From assembly GCA_030180135.1 (NCBI GenBank), contig CM058239.1:45953270-46017269 (forward strand): a stretch of 64,000 bases of DNA, written 5' to 3'. Positions 1-11,167 of this stretch are shown here, in pieces. The notes under the pieces were generated by a model, which saw nothing but the letters and a program-made list of their open reading frames with translations, was not told the DNA's origin and searched no databases. How positions within the stretch are numbered: the stretch's first letter is position 1; each line of letters begins with the position of its first letter. A program made the translations under genes and the position numbers. Origin of the DNA: Orychophragmus violaceus. Its lineage: Eukaryota; Streptophyta; Magnoliopsida; Brassicales; Brassicaceae.

Positions 1-2067
1 AATGTTAAGAAGAAAAAGAAGAAGAGATGGAAGAAGCTCTATCCAGATACTGAAGAGTATTTAGAGGAGAATCTGAGTTTAGAAGGGAAGGATAGCTTAG
101 AGTTGTTGGGAATACAGATGGAGAACACAACTAACAGTGCTAGAAAGAGCTTATTGGAGTGGTGTAAGGGATTAAGTTGCAGATGGGTGCATACTCGCCA
201 AGTTTGTGGCAAAAAGTGGCTGCTAATGTTTAGAACTAAGAAGAGAAAGAGGAAGAAACGGAAAGAGATTACAGAGAAGAGTTATACACCTTATGGAGGA
301 ACAGAACACTCCAAGAAAATTGAAAGGGCTATACTGGGCAACTTGGTAAGAAAGCTGCAATGTCATATGATGAAAGATTCTACCGGTAGAGTGAACAAAG
401 AGGTATGTGTTGAAATGAAGATGCACCACAACCAAGTGTTCAACAAGAGGCTGTTGTTGTTGAATGTTACCAAGAATAAGAAGAAACAGTACTTGACACG
501 TAGGAAAAGAGCTAAGTTTCGAAAGGAGAACACGAAAAGAGAAGTGAAGCTTTGTGTGGTCAAGGAAGAAAATTGTGTTGAACGGTATCCTGACTGGTTT
601 TTGTCTACGGTTCAAACTAAGAAGAAGAAAAAAAGTGGAATGGAGATAAACTGTCACGAGGTTGCTTCAATAGTAACGATGGAGAAATGGTTTCAAAGGC
701 TGGGAATGAAGTTAAGAGATCAAAGGGTCAGGAGAAAGAGGAAGGTTGCTTATGGTCAAGGTAAGAGGTGTAAGTACAAATCTGAGAGAAGTAACCATCT
801 CAACTTTATGTTTCTAATGGAGAGAAACTTCAAAAGGCAAAGCACTATGATAAAGAAAAGATATAACAAAGTGAAGTGCTGCTGGATTATGCTTAATGAG
901 CTACTATTGTGGGAAATCCGAGTGAAGAAAAAGAAGTTACAGACTGGGCATATTATAGACTGTCTTCAACTGCCTGTGGAGCTGCTGCTGCATATAATTA
1001 ATATGATAGCTGCCAAAAAGACACTCACTAAAGAGTGGAGGAAAAGAAAGAAGTTCAAGAACATATTCAAGGTTAAGAAAACGGAGAATAGAATGCTTGG
1101 TTCTCTTCACAAGGGAGATTTGAGGGATCAGTCTATGAGGGAAGAGAAACCACGTGGAACAACAAAGTATGGAGGAAGGAACACCAAGGAGGAAAGGGAC
1201 TGTACCAGCAATTGTCTTCACAGGATGTTGATATTAAAACGAATGATGTTAGAGGCTGGAGAACAGTTTGTCTTCATGAAGGTATCAGGTGACATTCATA
1301 GAGCTAGCTTTGTGATGATCCTCCTTGTCTCGAATTTAATCAGTTGGGCTGCATTAGAGAACAAGAACAAGGGTCTGGTTTGGATTGACAGTTATGGGGA
1401 GACACAAGCTTGGAAATGTCTTATTATAGAGTTGAAGCTGACGTGCCTATCAGGAAAAGACACGCTCACACAGACAGTCTGCTTGCTTGGTTCAATATTA
1501 TCTTGGGGAGAGAAGAACAAACATGAACAAATTGAAGTAGTTCCGGATATTGGAACAGCTGCAGGAAAGGGAGGAGAAAGATCCGTCGGCTTCTTGATTA
1601 AGAAGTTGTATTCCTTCTGGATACTTATTTCTGAAGATGAGATCATTGATTCTACCTCAAGTCTGAGAGTGTCTAAACACAAGGATTTTGGGGCAGTGGG
1701 AGAGCTAGTAACTGATATATATACTCTGAGTCAGCTAATTGAAAAGGAGGTGCTACAAATACAAGCAGATTCAGAAGCTGAAATGAACTATCCAAGGAAT
1801 CACCCCTCTGAACAGAGAAGGCTCTCATCGCAGAGGAAGGACTCTCAAATTGCAAGGGCTCTTGGAAGTGGAGGGGTATCATCAACCTTGAGGACAAGGT
1901 TGAATTCAAAGGAGGGAGTAATGATACGTGTGGTTATTTTAAATAAAATAGTAAGAGTTAATCATGGTTACTTTCTAAATAACCATGGTTTACTGAGGGT
2001 TTCTATTAGGATTCATCTATATATGAGCTTGAGGATAGAGAGAGAGGGTTATCACGATAGAGAGTGA
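1..2067 (+). CDS. Lys/Arg-rich ORF of unknown function inside the LTR element
   Basis: The frame is open from base 1, so the protein is partial at its N terminus. The first Met is at 103 and would give 654 residues. The product is very basic, with repeated clusters such as KKKKKRWKK near base 7, RTKKRKRKKRKE near 232, KKKKKSG near 622, RRKRK near 730 and KKKKLQ near 925. These suggest a degenerate internal repeat. The last 145 nt, with the stop, lie in the 3' LTR. I recognise no domain: no zinc knuckle, no protease DTG/DSG, no YxDD and no integrase motif. It could be an unusual element-encoded basic protein, a captured host gene, or an accidental frame in purine-rich DNA. Confidence 0.4.
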   Translation, partial: NVKKKKKKRWKKLYPDTEEYLEENLSLEGKDSLELLGIQMENTTNSARKSLLEWCKGLSCRWVHTRQVCGKKWLLMFRTKKRKRKKRKEITEKSYTPYGGTEHSKKIERAILGNLVRKLQCHMMKDSTGRVNKEVCVEMKMHHNQVFNKRLLLLNVTKNKKKQYLTRRKRAKFRKENTKREVKLCVVKEENCVERYPDWFLSTVQTKKKKKSGMEINCHEVASIVTMEKWFQRLGMKLRDQRVRRKRKVAYGQGKRCKYKSERSNHLNFMFLMERNFKRQSTMIKKRYNKVKCCWIMLNELLLWEIRVKKKKLQTGHIIDCLQLPVELLLHIINMIAAKKTLTKEWRKRKKFKNIFKVKKTENRMLGSLHKGDLRDQSMREEKPRGTTKYGGRNTKEERDCTSNCLHRMLILKRMMLEAGEQFVFMKVSGDIHRASFVMILLVSNLISWAALENKNKGLVWIDSYGETQAWKCLIIELKLTCLSGKDTLTQTVCLLGSILSWGEKNKHEQIEVVPDIGTAAGKGGERSVGFLIKKLYSFWILISEDEIIDSTSSLRVSKHKDFGAVGELVTDIYTLSQLIEKEVLQIQADSEAEMNYPRNHPSEQRRLSSQRKDSQIARALGSGGVSSTLRTRLNSKEGVMIRVVILNKIVRVNHGYFLNNHGLLRVSIRIHLYMSLRIEREGYHDRE

Positions 2068-2192
2068 TCTTCATGTTCAGGGGGAGCTGAGAGACTCCAA
2101 TTTCTCTCAATCTTGTAACTGGTTTCTATCATCAATACAAACTTATCTTGTTCTTTCCTATTTGTTTCGGAAGTGATACGTTTATCGTATCA
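1922..2192 (+). repeat. 3' LTR, 271 bp
   Basis: Begins TGATACGTG and ends TTATCGTATCA. A TATA-like CTATATATGAG lies near 2017, followed by a GAGAGAGAGGG purine tract and an AATACAAAC-type polyadenylation region near 2135. Short for a plant LTR, close to the size of small non-autonomous elements. Confidence 0.8.
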
Positions 2193-5100
2193 TACTTGTT
2201 CAAAAACTTCGATCTCAAACATGTTCATTTTCACCATAGGGTTTATGTGATCCCTCACAAACGCAAACGCCAACTGGTCTCGCGGGTTAAACGCTTCTAA
2301 CTCGTTGAACATGAAGCATGAGAAAAGATTGCTTCTTATTCCGTGTTTTCTCAGTATCAACGCAGTGTCTGGTACATCTATTTCAAATAAAATGTCAACA
2401 TCATCAAGGCACATTGTATAAGTGCGCTGATCACTATATTTAATATGACAAATTTGATTTTTTATGAACGTTAATACCCAATGAATATAAAACTTGTAAA
2501 TATAGTGTTAATATTTTATTTTTTTTTTTTTATTTTTTTTTTTTTTTGATTAACCTGGGGGTATCCCGGGCCTATGGAGGGGCCCAGACTAATCCCCAAG
2601 GGGAGGTGCAGCCCACGGATAGACCCTCTCTCCGGGTATGCAAATGGGCCGTAAACAATGGGCCCATATCCGTGTGGGTGAGCAGAGGAGGCATTTTTGT
2701 TTCCGCCTGGGCTCGAACCCGGGAATGGTGTTTACCACCCCGAGCCCCTCAACCACTTGGACTACCTCAACCGCTCAAAAGTATTTTTTACAATCGCAGT
2801 CATACTAAAACTTAAGTCCAGACTTATCTTTGAGACCTATTAAAATCTGGGTATTTTTGCCACGTAAAACGTCTTCAAGTGTCCAAGTAGAGTGTTTTGA
2901 TAATTTAACACTAAAAAAAAAAAAATCAATTTATGGCTTAGATGAATATAGCCAACCCTCAACAAAGTGGAAATCAATATGCTACAACCTCTTGGTTTAT
3001 TATCCATAAGAAAATGTAAATATGCTTAGTCGAGGTTCATTTCTATGCATTTAAATGACGTAAGAAACATCTCTTGGATCTACCAAAGCCATAGAACAAC
3101 TTGTTATTGGACTCTCACTTCTATCTCTATCTCATATTCTCATTGATATTATCATATGGAGTGTAGACCACGTCGTGATTCTTTGATTGCAACTATGATT
3201 ATATATTTATATATATTTATTCTAAAGGAATATTTCTAACAATCAAACAAATAAATAAATAAAATCTACAGCTAAGCAAGAACACATGTTTTATTATCCA
3301 TTTTAATCTAAAATGTGTTGTTTGTAATCTTATTTTCTTATTCATATATTCCACAATTTATATAACAAAATGAACTACTTGATAATATTAATTAATACTA
3401 CTTTATCACTAGAAGATCAATTACCTCTACAAATTGAATCACTGAAAGTATGGTTTTCATGATTACCCTGACTTCATTTTTGAAAAGCCACAAGCAAAAA
3501 GAGCATAACATAACCGCTTAAAAGCCAATCTTCATGCATAGAAGACATGACCCTCTAGTCTTTATTGCAAAGTAATATATTAGAGTACACACCAACATTC
3601 TGGAGAACGGAAGGTATATGTTTTTCTAAAGATGATTACCCTTAAGATTATTAACACACTTAAGAGTGAGAGTAGTACTCTAAGTCTCTAACTATATATT
3701 ATACATAAATCGAACCTTCTAACAAAGAAGTTACGTACTATATATATATATATATATATGTACGAAATTAATAGTTTGTACTTTACTCTATTAAATTTTG
3801 TTTGTATAGAACCTTACCTAATTTTCCTAACTATAGGTAAAGACAACTAATCTATTATATAATTAGAGAAATTCTCTCCCTCTCATGCAGCCACGTCACT
3901 TTTTATGGTTTTGGGCCTTCGCTTAAGCCTACTTATCATTAACGATGCTTATGGCCCACCACTTCACCCGACCTCTTTCTGACCTTCCCACTTCCTCCCT
4001 CCCCAGCTAGCTAATCACCAGACTCCTCTCTCTATTACATGTCCTCAATAACTCCCCAGATCCTTCAATTAAGCTTAATAGCATGTGGAACTCCTTTGCT
4101 CTCATTCAGTTTCTCAAGCCCTTCACATCTGTTCGCTTCATCTCCATGGGTTATTCTTAAAATACGATATGATTCAGGTATAATGTCTTTTGTTACCTCA
4201 ATTTTGATTACGATGGAGGAGTTAGTTGATTAGAGTTGTATATGAGAGAGTCTCGATAACAAATACATTCACTCTCTTAGAATAAAAAAAACTTAAGCTC
4301 CCTAAACTTCATCTTCTCCATTTCGTTTTATATCATACAGATATTGATTTCCTCCACCTTTTCATCCAGAGACTCAGCGAGTCGACGATGGTGAGGAATC
4401 AAGTCTTCTCTTGCAAGGGAAGATCTGTTCGTAAGGTGACACAAAGACGACGTCGATTGTGCCTCCTGCGGCGGCGGATGGATTTCTGGTGAGCCATGGG
4501 AGCGTAATTGGCGAGCCGATCGGGAGGGAAGTAGCATTTAATTATAAAAGTGATCCGAAATTTCCACTTTCAGGATTCGAAATCAAATGGAAGAAAATTT
4601 GTTAGGCATTTGTGGGTTTGATTCTTCCAAGAAATATCGATCAGAAGAACTTGAAGTACCAGCCGGGTTAGTTTCAAAAATATATCTTTCTTCGATTGGA
4701 TTTAGCTTAAAGTTTTGATTTTTAGGGTTTATGAAGGTGTATTTAATTTCTTATCAAATGCCATTTTTGGGTTCCTAAGATCTCTTGAATTTTTTTTTTA
4801 AATAATGGTGAAATGACAACTATTATCTATACTGGTTGAAAGTTGAAACTAAATTTTCTCACTTTATCGGATTTTGTTGTGCTAATAGATTTTTTGGTGA
4901 TGGTCAATTTCCTGTTAGGTTCTTGTATCGAGTTTGAAGATGTTGAAGAAGATGATGATATGGCAGTGGAGTATCCGTGCCCGTTTTGCTCAGTTGATTA
5001 TGATTTAGCTGAATTGTGTCACCATATCGGCGAAGAGCATCAATTAGATGCAAAAATGGGGTAATTACAATTTATATATCCATCTCGATTATTGTTCTGT

Positions 5101-8100
5101 TAATTAAACATTGAGGCTTCACATGAATGAGTTAGTAGTCGAATTGTTCACTGTCCTTTAGTGCTTACTTTAGCAGGTAGGATTGTAACTTGGATTATTC
5201 GCTTTGATGATATGAAAAGACATTGCAGTTGTGAATTTTCTGGAGTGGGAAATGTTGTGGCTCAATCCTCAAAACCTTTCGGAGCTTAAAAAGCAAGGGA
5301 CCTTTAGAAACTTAGACACGTTCAGGAATCTTTGAAATTAAATTTGTCTTTTGGTGATAGATGAATGTGATAATTTCTTACACATCAGCTTTGGTTGTCA
5401 TGCACGTATGTCCATGTAGCAGACGAGTGAAGATGCATATGGTTCATCACATTACCACGCAACATAGAGATGTTCTGAAGATCATCATCTCTAAAGTAAC
5501 AAGTGCTCTTTACTTTCTTTTAACCTAACCAGTTAATCCTCTGAAGCAGGAGATTTTGTGGTACTGAATGATGCAACAAGTATCGTGGGTCAATGTGTAA
5601 TCCAGTTAGCTACGCTCCGTAAATCAATACCATCAACATTATTCGTGACAAGTGTTTTCTATATTATGGATCATATTTAAGATATTTTCATTATGAACAT
5701 TCAAAGCGGCTCTGGCCAAGTTAATTATGTCTTCTGCTACTGATTTTAGGGCTGGGTCGGATGAAGCAAGAGAGAATCAGAATGCTCTAGGTGCAGACAG
5801 CTGTTTTCAGAGAGTCAACTGAATGTAAAGAACGTGAAATGTCTTCTGGTAAGATTGAAGTCTAAGAGTTAGATAGCAGAAACTTTGAGCGAACCAAGTT
5901 TGCATCAAATATATACGCTTAACATATGTATGTGTGGTCCATGGAAAGATACATGAACCAGATCTGGGATTCAATTTGTGTTGGTGGCAATGTTGCTACT
6001 CTCCTGCTCAAGTTTCTGATGTGCACCAAACATTCCCCTTTTGTGCATTTTCATTTGACTTCACGCCGTGTTGAAGGTTGTGTAAATATAAGTATACCAG
6101 GGAAGGAGGAACCATGGTAACATTTGGTGGGATGACTAAGACAATCACAGTGTCAACAATATCTTTCATTTGTAAGGTAATGGACATATAGGTCTTTTGG
6201 ACAAGTTAAATTGACATCGTGTAAAGTTAAACTAATCACATGATGATTTTATATTGCACTGATTAAAATGATCACAGTATCACATTTAAACAATGCTAGA
6301 TTTAATCAAACTTTTGTTTACTTTAGTTTTTTATATTTATTCTAAAGAGTTGGATTCTCCTCACTAATTTTTGTTAACTTTAACTCATTGCATACGTTAA
6401 CCGAATTGTGTTGTTAAAATAACTCAACACTTAAGTATTTTACCGCATTCAATTATATCATTTGGACCACTACAAATAGCGAAAGAAAAAAAAAAGCATG
6501 GTCTTATTTAATATTTATTTTATGAAGTTTAGAAACTGGATTAATTCACTCTCATAAAAAACACATAAACCCGGTCCAGAATTTTTTTACAAAACCATGA
6601 AACACAAAACTTATACATATTTACAATGGAATATACAGAAATATTTCTTTCTAAAAGTATAAAACCAGTTTTAATTTTTTTTTAAAATTAATCCTAAACT
6701 TTTAAATAGTCAAACATATCATTTATAATAAAAACTTGGATAATAGTGTTTTCTTTCTTAATTTCAATAATAGTGTTTATATTTGTTTCTCAGTGTTGGA
6801 CTATTAGTTTGTTTGTTTAGGGCCTTCCCTCTCATTAGCATTGGGATTTCTCTAATTTTTGTTTCTGATTTCTACCACTGAACAAATATTGGGTAACAAT
6901 GATTGATTAGTTTACTAGATCAGAAGAAGGGATATTTTGGATGTTAAAGATTAATTTTTTCTATGTGAAAAGAATCCATAGCTTAGTTCACCATCTGAAG
7001 GAAAACAAAACCCAAATGTTACTGTGATTGCAAAAGAAACAAACTATATTTCATCTGAAGGAAAACAAAACCAAAATGTTACTGCGCGAATGCAACAGAA
7101 ACAAACTATATTTGCAATTGTTGGTTCTCAAGAATCTCAACACTGTAAAATAACATAAGCATTGGTCTTTGAATGTCTTATGCTAATCAAACAACTATAG
7201 GAGACTGCTACTTCTCAATCTTTTGTTAAAATATTAAGCTAAACATTAAATGTCATACAATCATTTAATTATTTTACACATATCTCCTTCATTTTTTTAG
7301 AAATCCGGTTCAACGCCACCGTTGAGAATGAGAAGGTCATGAAAAATAGAGGACCAAAACTAATTATATTTGCATGAAAAACATATATGACAGAATAAAA
7401 GCTAAAGAAATGGCGACTGGTAGACAATCAAGTATGCCAAGACTGTAGTTACTCTATACAAATATTTGGAGAAACTTAAATATTGGACAATACTAAAAAC
7501 AAAGAGGACAAGTGTTCCTTTCGAATTTTTTCAAGAGTAACTAACGGTTGGGTTTAGTATGTTTTGAAACTTTAACATTAGACGAACAGTTACATGTGAA
7601 ATTTAGATGTTGCAGTAATACTCTTTCTGTTTAAAAAAAAAAATAAAACTTGAACATGAACAAACTCTCAAACCAAAATTCATGTGGGCAATTTTTTAAA
7701 AATACAGACAAATACGGGGAGACCAACTAACAAATAAAAGAAAGAAGAACCAAACAAATACCACATACATCAACAAACTACAAACGAGAAAGTCAACTAG
7801 TATATCATTAATTAAACCTTTAAAAGGTTTAAAGCTTGTTCGTTACGATATAGTGAAGATTTTAGAGAAAAAAACATAAAATAACACAAAACATATTTTG
7901 TCATAAATATAGCACTAAGAAAAATAAATAACATTTTAGCATTATTTAGATTACAAAGACTTTTATATTATTATAAAATTTATGGTTTAGGGTTTATTAT
8001 TTAAAGTTTAGGGTTTATTATTTAGGGTTTAGGGTTAGGGTTAATTTAGTCTTTATCCTTTTAATGAATGCTATTTTTTTTTTCCTCCTTGTTGCTATAT

Positions 8101-11100
8101 TTATGACGATGCATGTTTTTATGCTATTATTACGATTTGCCCAAGATTTTATTACCTGTGTGATATGGCATTTTATGAGAACTCCAAGGCTTCAAACCAT
8201 GCTCACAATAAGCCTCCATTTGCATCCTTAGCCCATCAACGTCTCTCCATTTCTTCCACCTAGCAGTAGCCATAGCCTCCTCCATTGTATTTACAAAAAA
8301 TGGATGTTTAGATATTGCTATATCGACATCAGGCACTACCAACATCGAATGAATTAGAAGTAGTGGATCGATCATGAGCTGTATTTTTGCGTCGATCCAT
8401 ATACTGAACTTTGAGTTTGGAAACAATCTATGTATCAGATACTTTGGTATAACCCCGTTCATAGCCGGATTAGGGTATAGGTTTTCAGACTTTGAGATTT
8501 TGATGATTTTCCATACGCCTACTCTGTAATTTATTGGATTGTTTTTCGGGATGACATTGTGGTAGAAGAGAGAGTTTAGTGTTTTGTCGTCGATGAACAT
8601 GTAGAAACAAACGGTTTCTAGGGTTTTAACTCCAAGTCCTACTGGTTGTCTGATTTTGTCATGGTCGTTAAAAATGGCTGATGCAACTACTAGTCCACAT
8701 TTCTCCATCTCAGCTCTATCTACCATAACAGAGAAAATAGTTATATATATTTTATTGTCAACTACAAAAATAGTTATATATATATTTATATTTGACCAAA
8801 ATTGTATTGTATATGAATAAGATGGTTTTTTTTAATAAGAATCTAGAAGTTCTTCCACTACAAAAAAAGTCCACATTGATAGCACAATTTTATAGCACGT
8901 TTTTCTGAACTGCTATGGAAGATGACCTTATAATTTTGGTTATTATATCATAGCATTTGATAAACGTTAAGACATGATTTTACTAAGCGGGAATCTAAAA
9001 TCACTTAGTCCGCCAAACATTTAGCTAAATTTTATATTTTGGCTCTCATCTTTCATTTTCCCTCTTTCTCGAAAACCCTAAGACAAAACCCAACTAGTAA
9101 GACCTAAATAAACTTTAAAAAAAAACTAGAAAACTATTCAATTTCTCTCGTGTCTCTGAGATTCCCATGTCTCTATAACCCTAAACTACCAGCCTTCTTC
9201 AACCCGGATCTCAGCAGAATTCGATTTTGTTGTCGAACAAAAAAATAAAAGCTTTGATTTTACTCTCCTATTCTCACCCTTTCTCTTCCAAAATTAGTGC
9301 TCGATGACTGAAAACTGCGACGCGAAGACATGAACACGGAGATGGACCAAATCTACAAGATCGTTGTCAGAAATCTTATGGCTTTCAATCCAAATCAAAA
9401 GTTCCCTTATGCTACTTCAAGGTTCGTCTTTCTCTCCTTTTTCGTCTTATCTTCGTGAAGCTCGTGTTGAGCTCTTTAACGACGGCCTGAATTTTTTTTA
9501 TGATTGTCGAGAGAAATTACACAGGAGGAAGAGAGCGTTACGGACAAGGAGGTACTGAGATCGAAATTGACCATGGAGAAAGTGGCAGCTTCTAAGCAGT
9601 ACATCTAGAATCACGACAGAGCTCATACGAAGAATATCCAGGAGAGGAAAAAGAGGTAGAAATCATCTCTAATTTCGTCTTAATCTTCATTCGCTTTTCA
9701 CATTAAAGAGATTTGATATTTAGAATATCATTTTCATTTTGTTTTGGTATTTTGGATACATTATTTAGGGCAAATTTAGCTGTGTGAGCTTGGTAAGCTC
9801 TTAACTTGTCTTGCGAAGCCATTGCTTTATGGCTAGGGAAAAATCACTCAAAGTTTTCTGTGAAACATTGGGAAAAAATGATTTCAAGTGCTGAATTTCT
9901 TGCAACATTTTGCTGAGTGTTGAAGCTATTGAAGATACGCTTGATAATGTGGGTCTATTTGTCAAATTGTTTGCTTAATTCATTTTTCAGCTTCTCCTAT
10001 TCTCTAGGAACTTTTCAACTCAACGGAAATTTTGATCAATAGGCCACTGAAATAGTTGTGTCTACTTACCATGTATTATTGTTTTTTTTTCTCAGAAACT
10101 GTATGTATTATGGATCCTTTAAATGGCCTCTGATGCCAGTTTTCTACTTTCAGGCTGTTGTGCTTCTGCTGTTCAACACAACAGACAAATTAGGCTACAC
10201 TGATATCCTAACTCAACTGAACCTAAGCCACAAAGATCTATGAATAGTGAGGTTTCTTCATTCCTATATGTGCTAAATACAACATTCTTCAAGCACAAAG
10301 ACTGTTTATCAGGCTGTTCAACTCCAAATTCAGCGATAGAATGTGCAGAATAAAGGTTTGTGACACTCAAAACTTCATGGTTTCAGACAATCTCATACAT
10401 GGCCCATAGTGTGGTTGGAACACAAAGCATTCTCGTTTTAATACAAGTGTCTTACACAAAGACTTTTAAAAGTGTTTCTTGATTCTGATACACATTTGTT
10501 GCTTCAGGTTCTGGATTGGATGTTGGGTAAGGGACATGGTGTTCTTTTACGGAGATCCAACACATAATTGGGCTCATTCTGGTACATATCTTTCATATCA
10601 GTACTTTTATAATAATGAAGAGTACTTACTTATGAAGGCTTATGACCTTTTCCTCTTACGCTTTCTTGTTTGTTGGAAATCAGGACCCGCTTGATTACTT
10701 TGAATCTCGACAAGGAAACGTTCTCAATGAAAATAGAAGAGCAGGGGCGTTAAATAGAAGCTTATGGATTGTTATTTTAGAGTTAACAGTCTTTGTTATG
10801 TTTGTCCTCTTGTCATAGATTCAACCAGTAGAGGAGTTCTACAAGAAGCCTGGGAAGTTGTTAGAGTTTGAGTTACCAGGGGGAATTCCACAATCATGGC
10901 CAAGGCTCCTTAGAGCATTACACCTTGAAGACCTCGAGATAAACGGTCTGCAATATTCATAAACTTGTTCTACATTCTTTGCTCGAGCAACATTAGATGT
11001 GTAGGTTCTTATGTTTATTTTAACAATGTAAGACTTATTTTTGATTAATATAATATTTTTGTTATATATGTTGATGATTTATGAGATATAAAATTATGTA

Positions 11101-11136
11101 AATCAAATTGTAATATTTTGTAAAACAAAATTCAAA

Positions 11137-11167
<31 letters not shown>

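Larger units (their letters stand above)
1..2192 (+). mobile_element. LTR retrotransposon, 3' portion (5' part outside window)
   Basis: The right part of an LTR element enters from the left window edge. Seen: a purine-rich stretch (about 1907-1919, AAAGGAGGGAGTA) directly precedes an LTR starting TGATACG at 1922 and ending CGTATCA at 2192, a perfect 7-bp terminal inverted repeat. The right junction is inside a coding exon of the TOD1-like gene, so this boundary is precise. The internal part in the window holds one long basic ORF and no recognisable gag, protease, reverse transcriptase or integrase. It is therefore either the 3' end of a larger element or a non-autonomous one. The 5' LTR and the left copy of the target duplication (host bases at 2193-2197 are TACTT) must lie left of position 1. 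Confidence 0.8.
6179..8155. other. Intron 3 DNA without genes
   Basis: AT-rich sequence up to exon 3 of the TOD1-like gene. It holds a 60-bp tandem duplication (6992-7113) and an interstitial telomere-like tract (7981-8045). No open frame with coding character was seen. Confidence 0.5.

Noticed and set aside
223..657. Minus-strand frame opposite the basic ORF
   Set aside because: It follows from the purine-rich plus strand (many Phe/Leu/Ser codons on the complement) and has no domain.
2705..2777. Possible tRNA gene on the minus strand
   Set aside because: The A and B boxes fit a SINE head. No full cloverleaf or anticodon arm is apparent, and a SINE body and poly(A) follow.
2546..2815. 89-codon plus-strand frame
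   Set aside because: It runs antisense through a tRNA-derived SINE. The A box, B box and poly(A) tail explain the sequence better.
4328..4537. Minus-strand 69-codon frame
   Set aside because: Short, no domain, in the presumed leader of the Di19-like fragment.
7981..8045. Telomere or chromosome end
   Set aside because: Only a few degenerate TTTAGGG units inside an intron. Interstitial repeats of this size are common in Brassicaceae.
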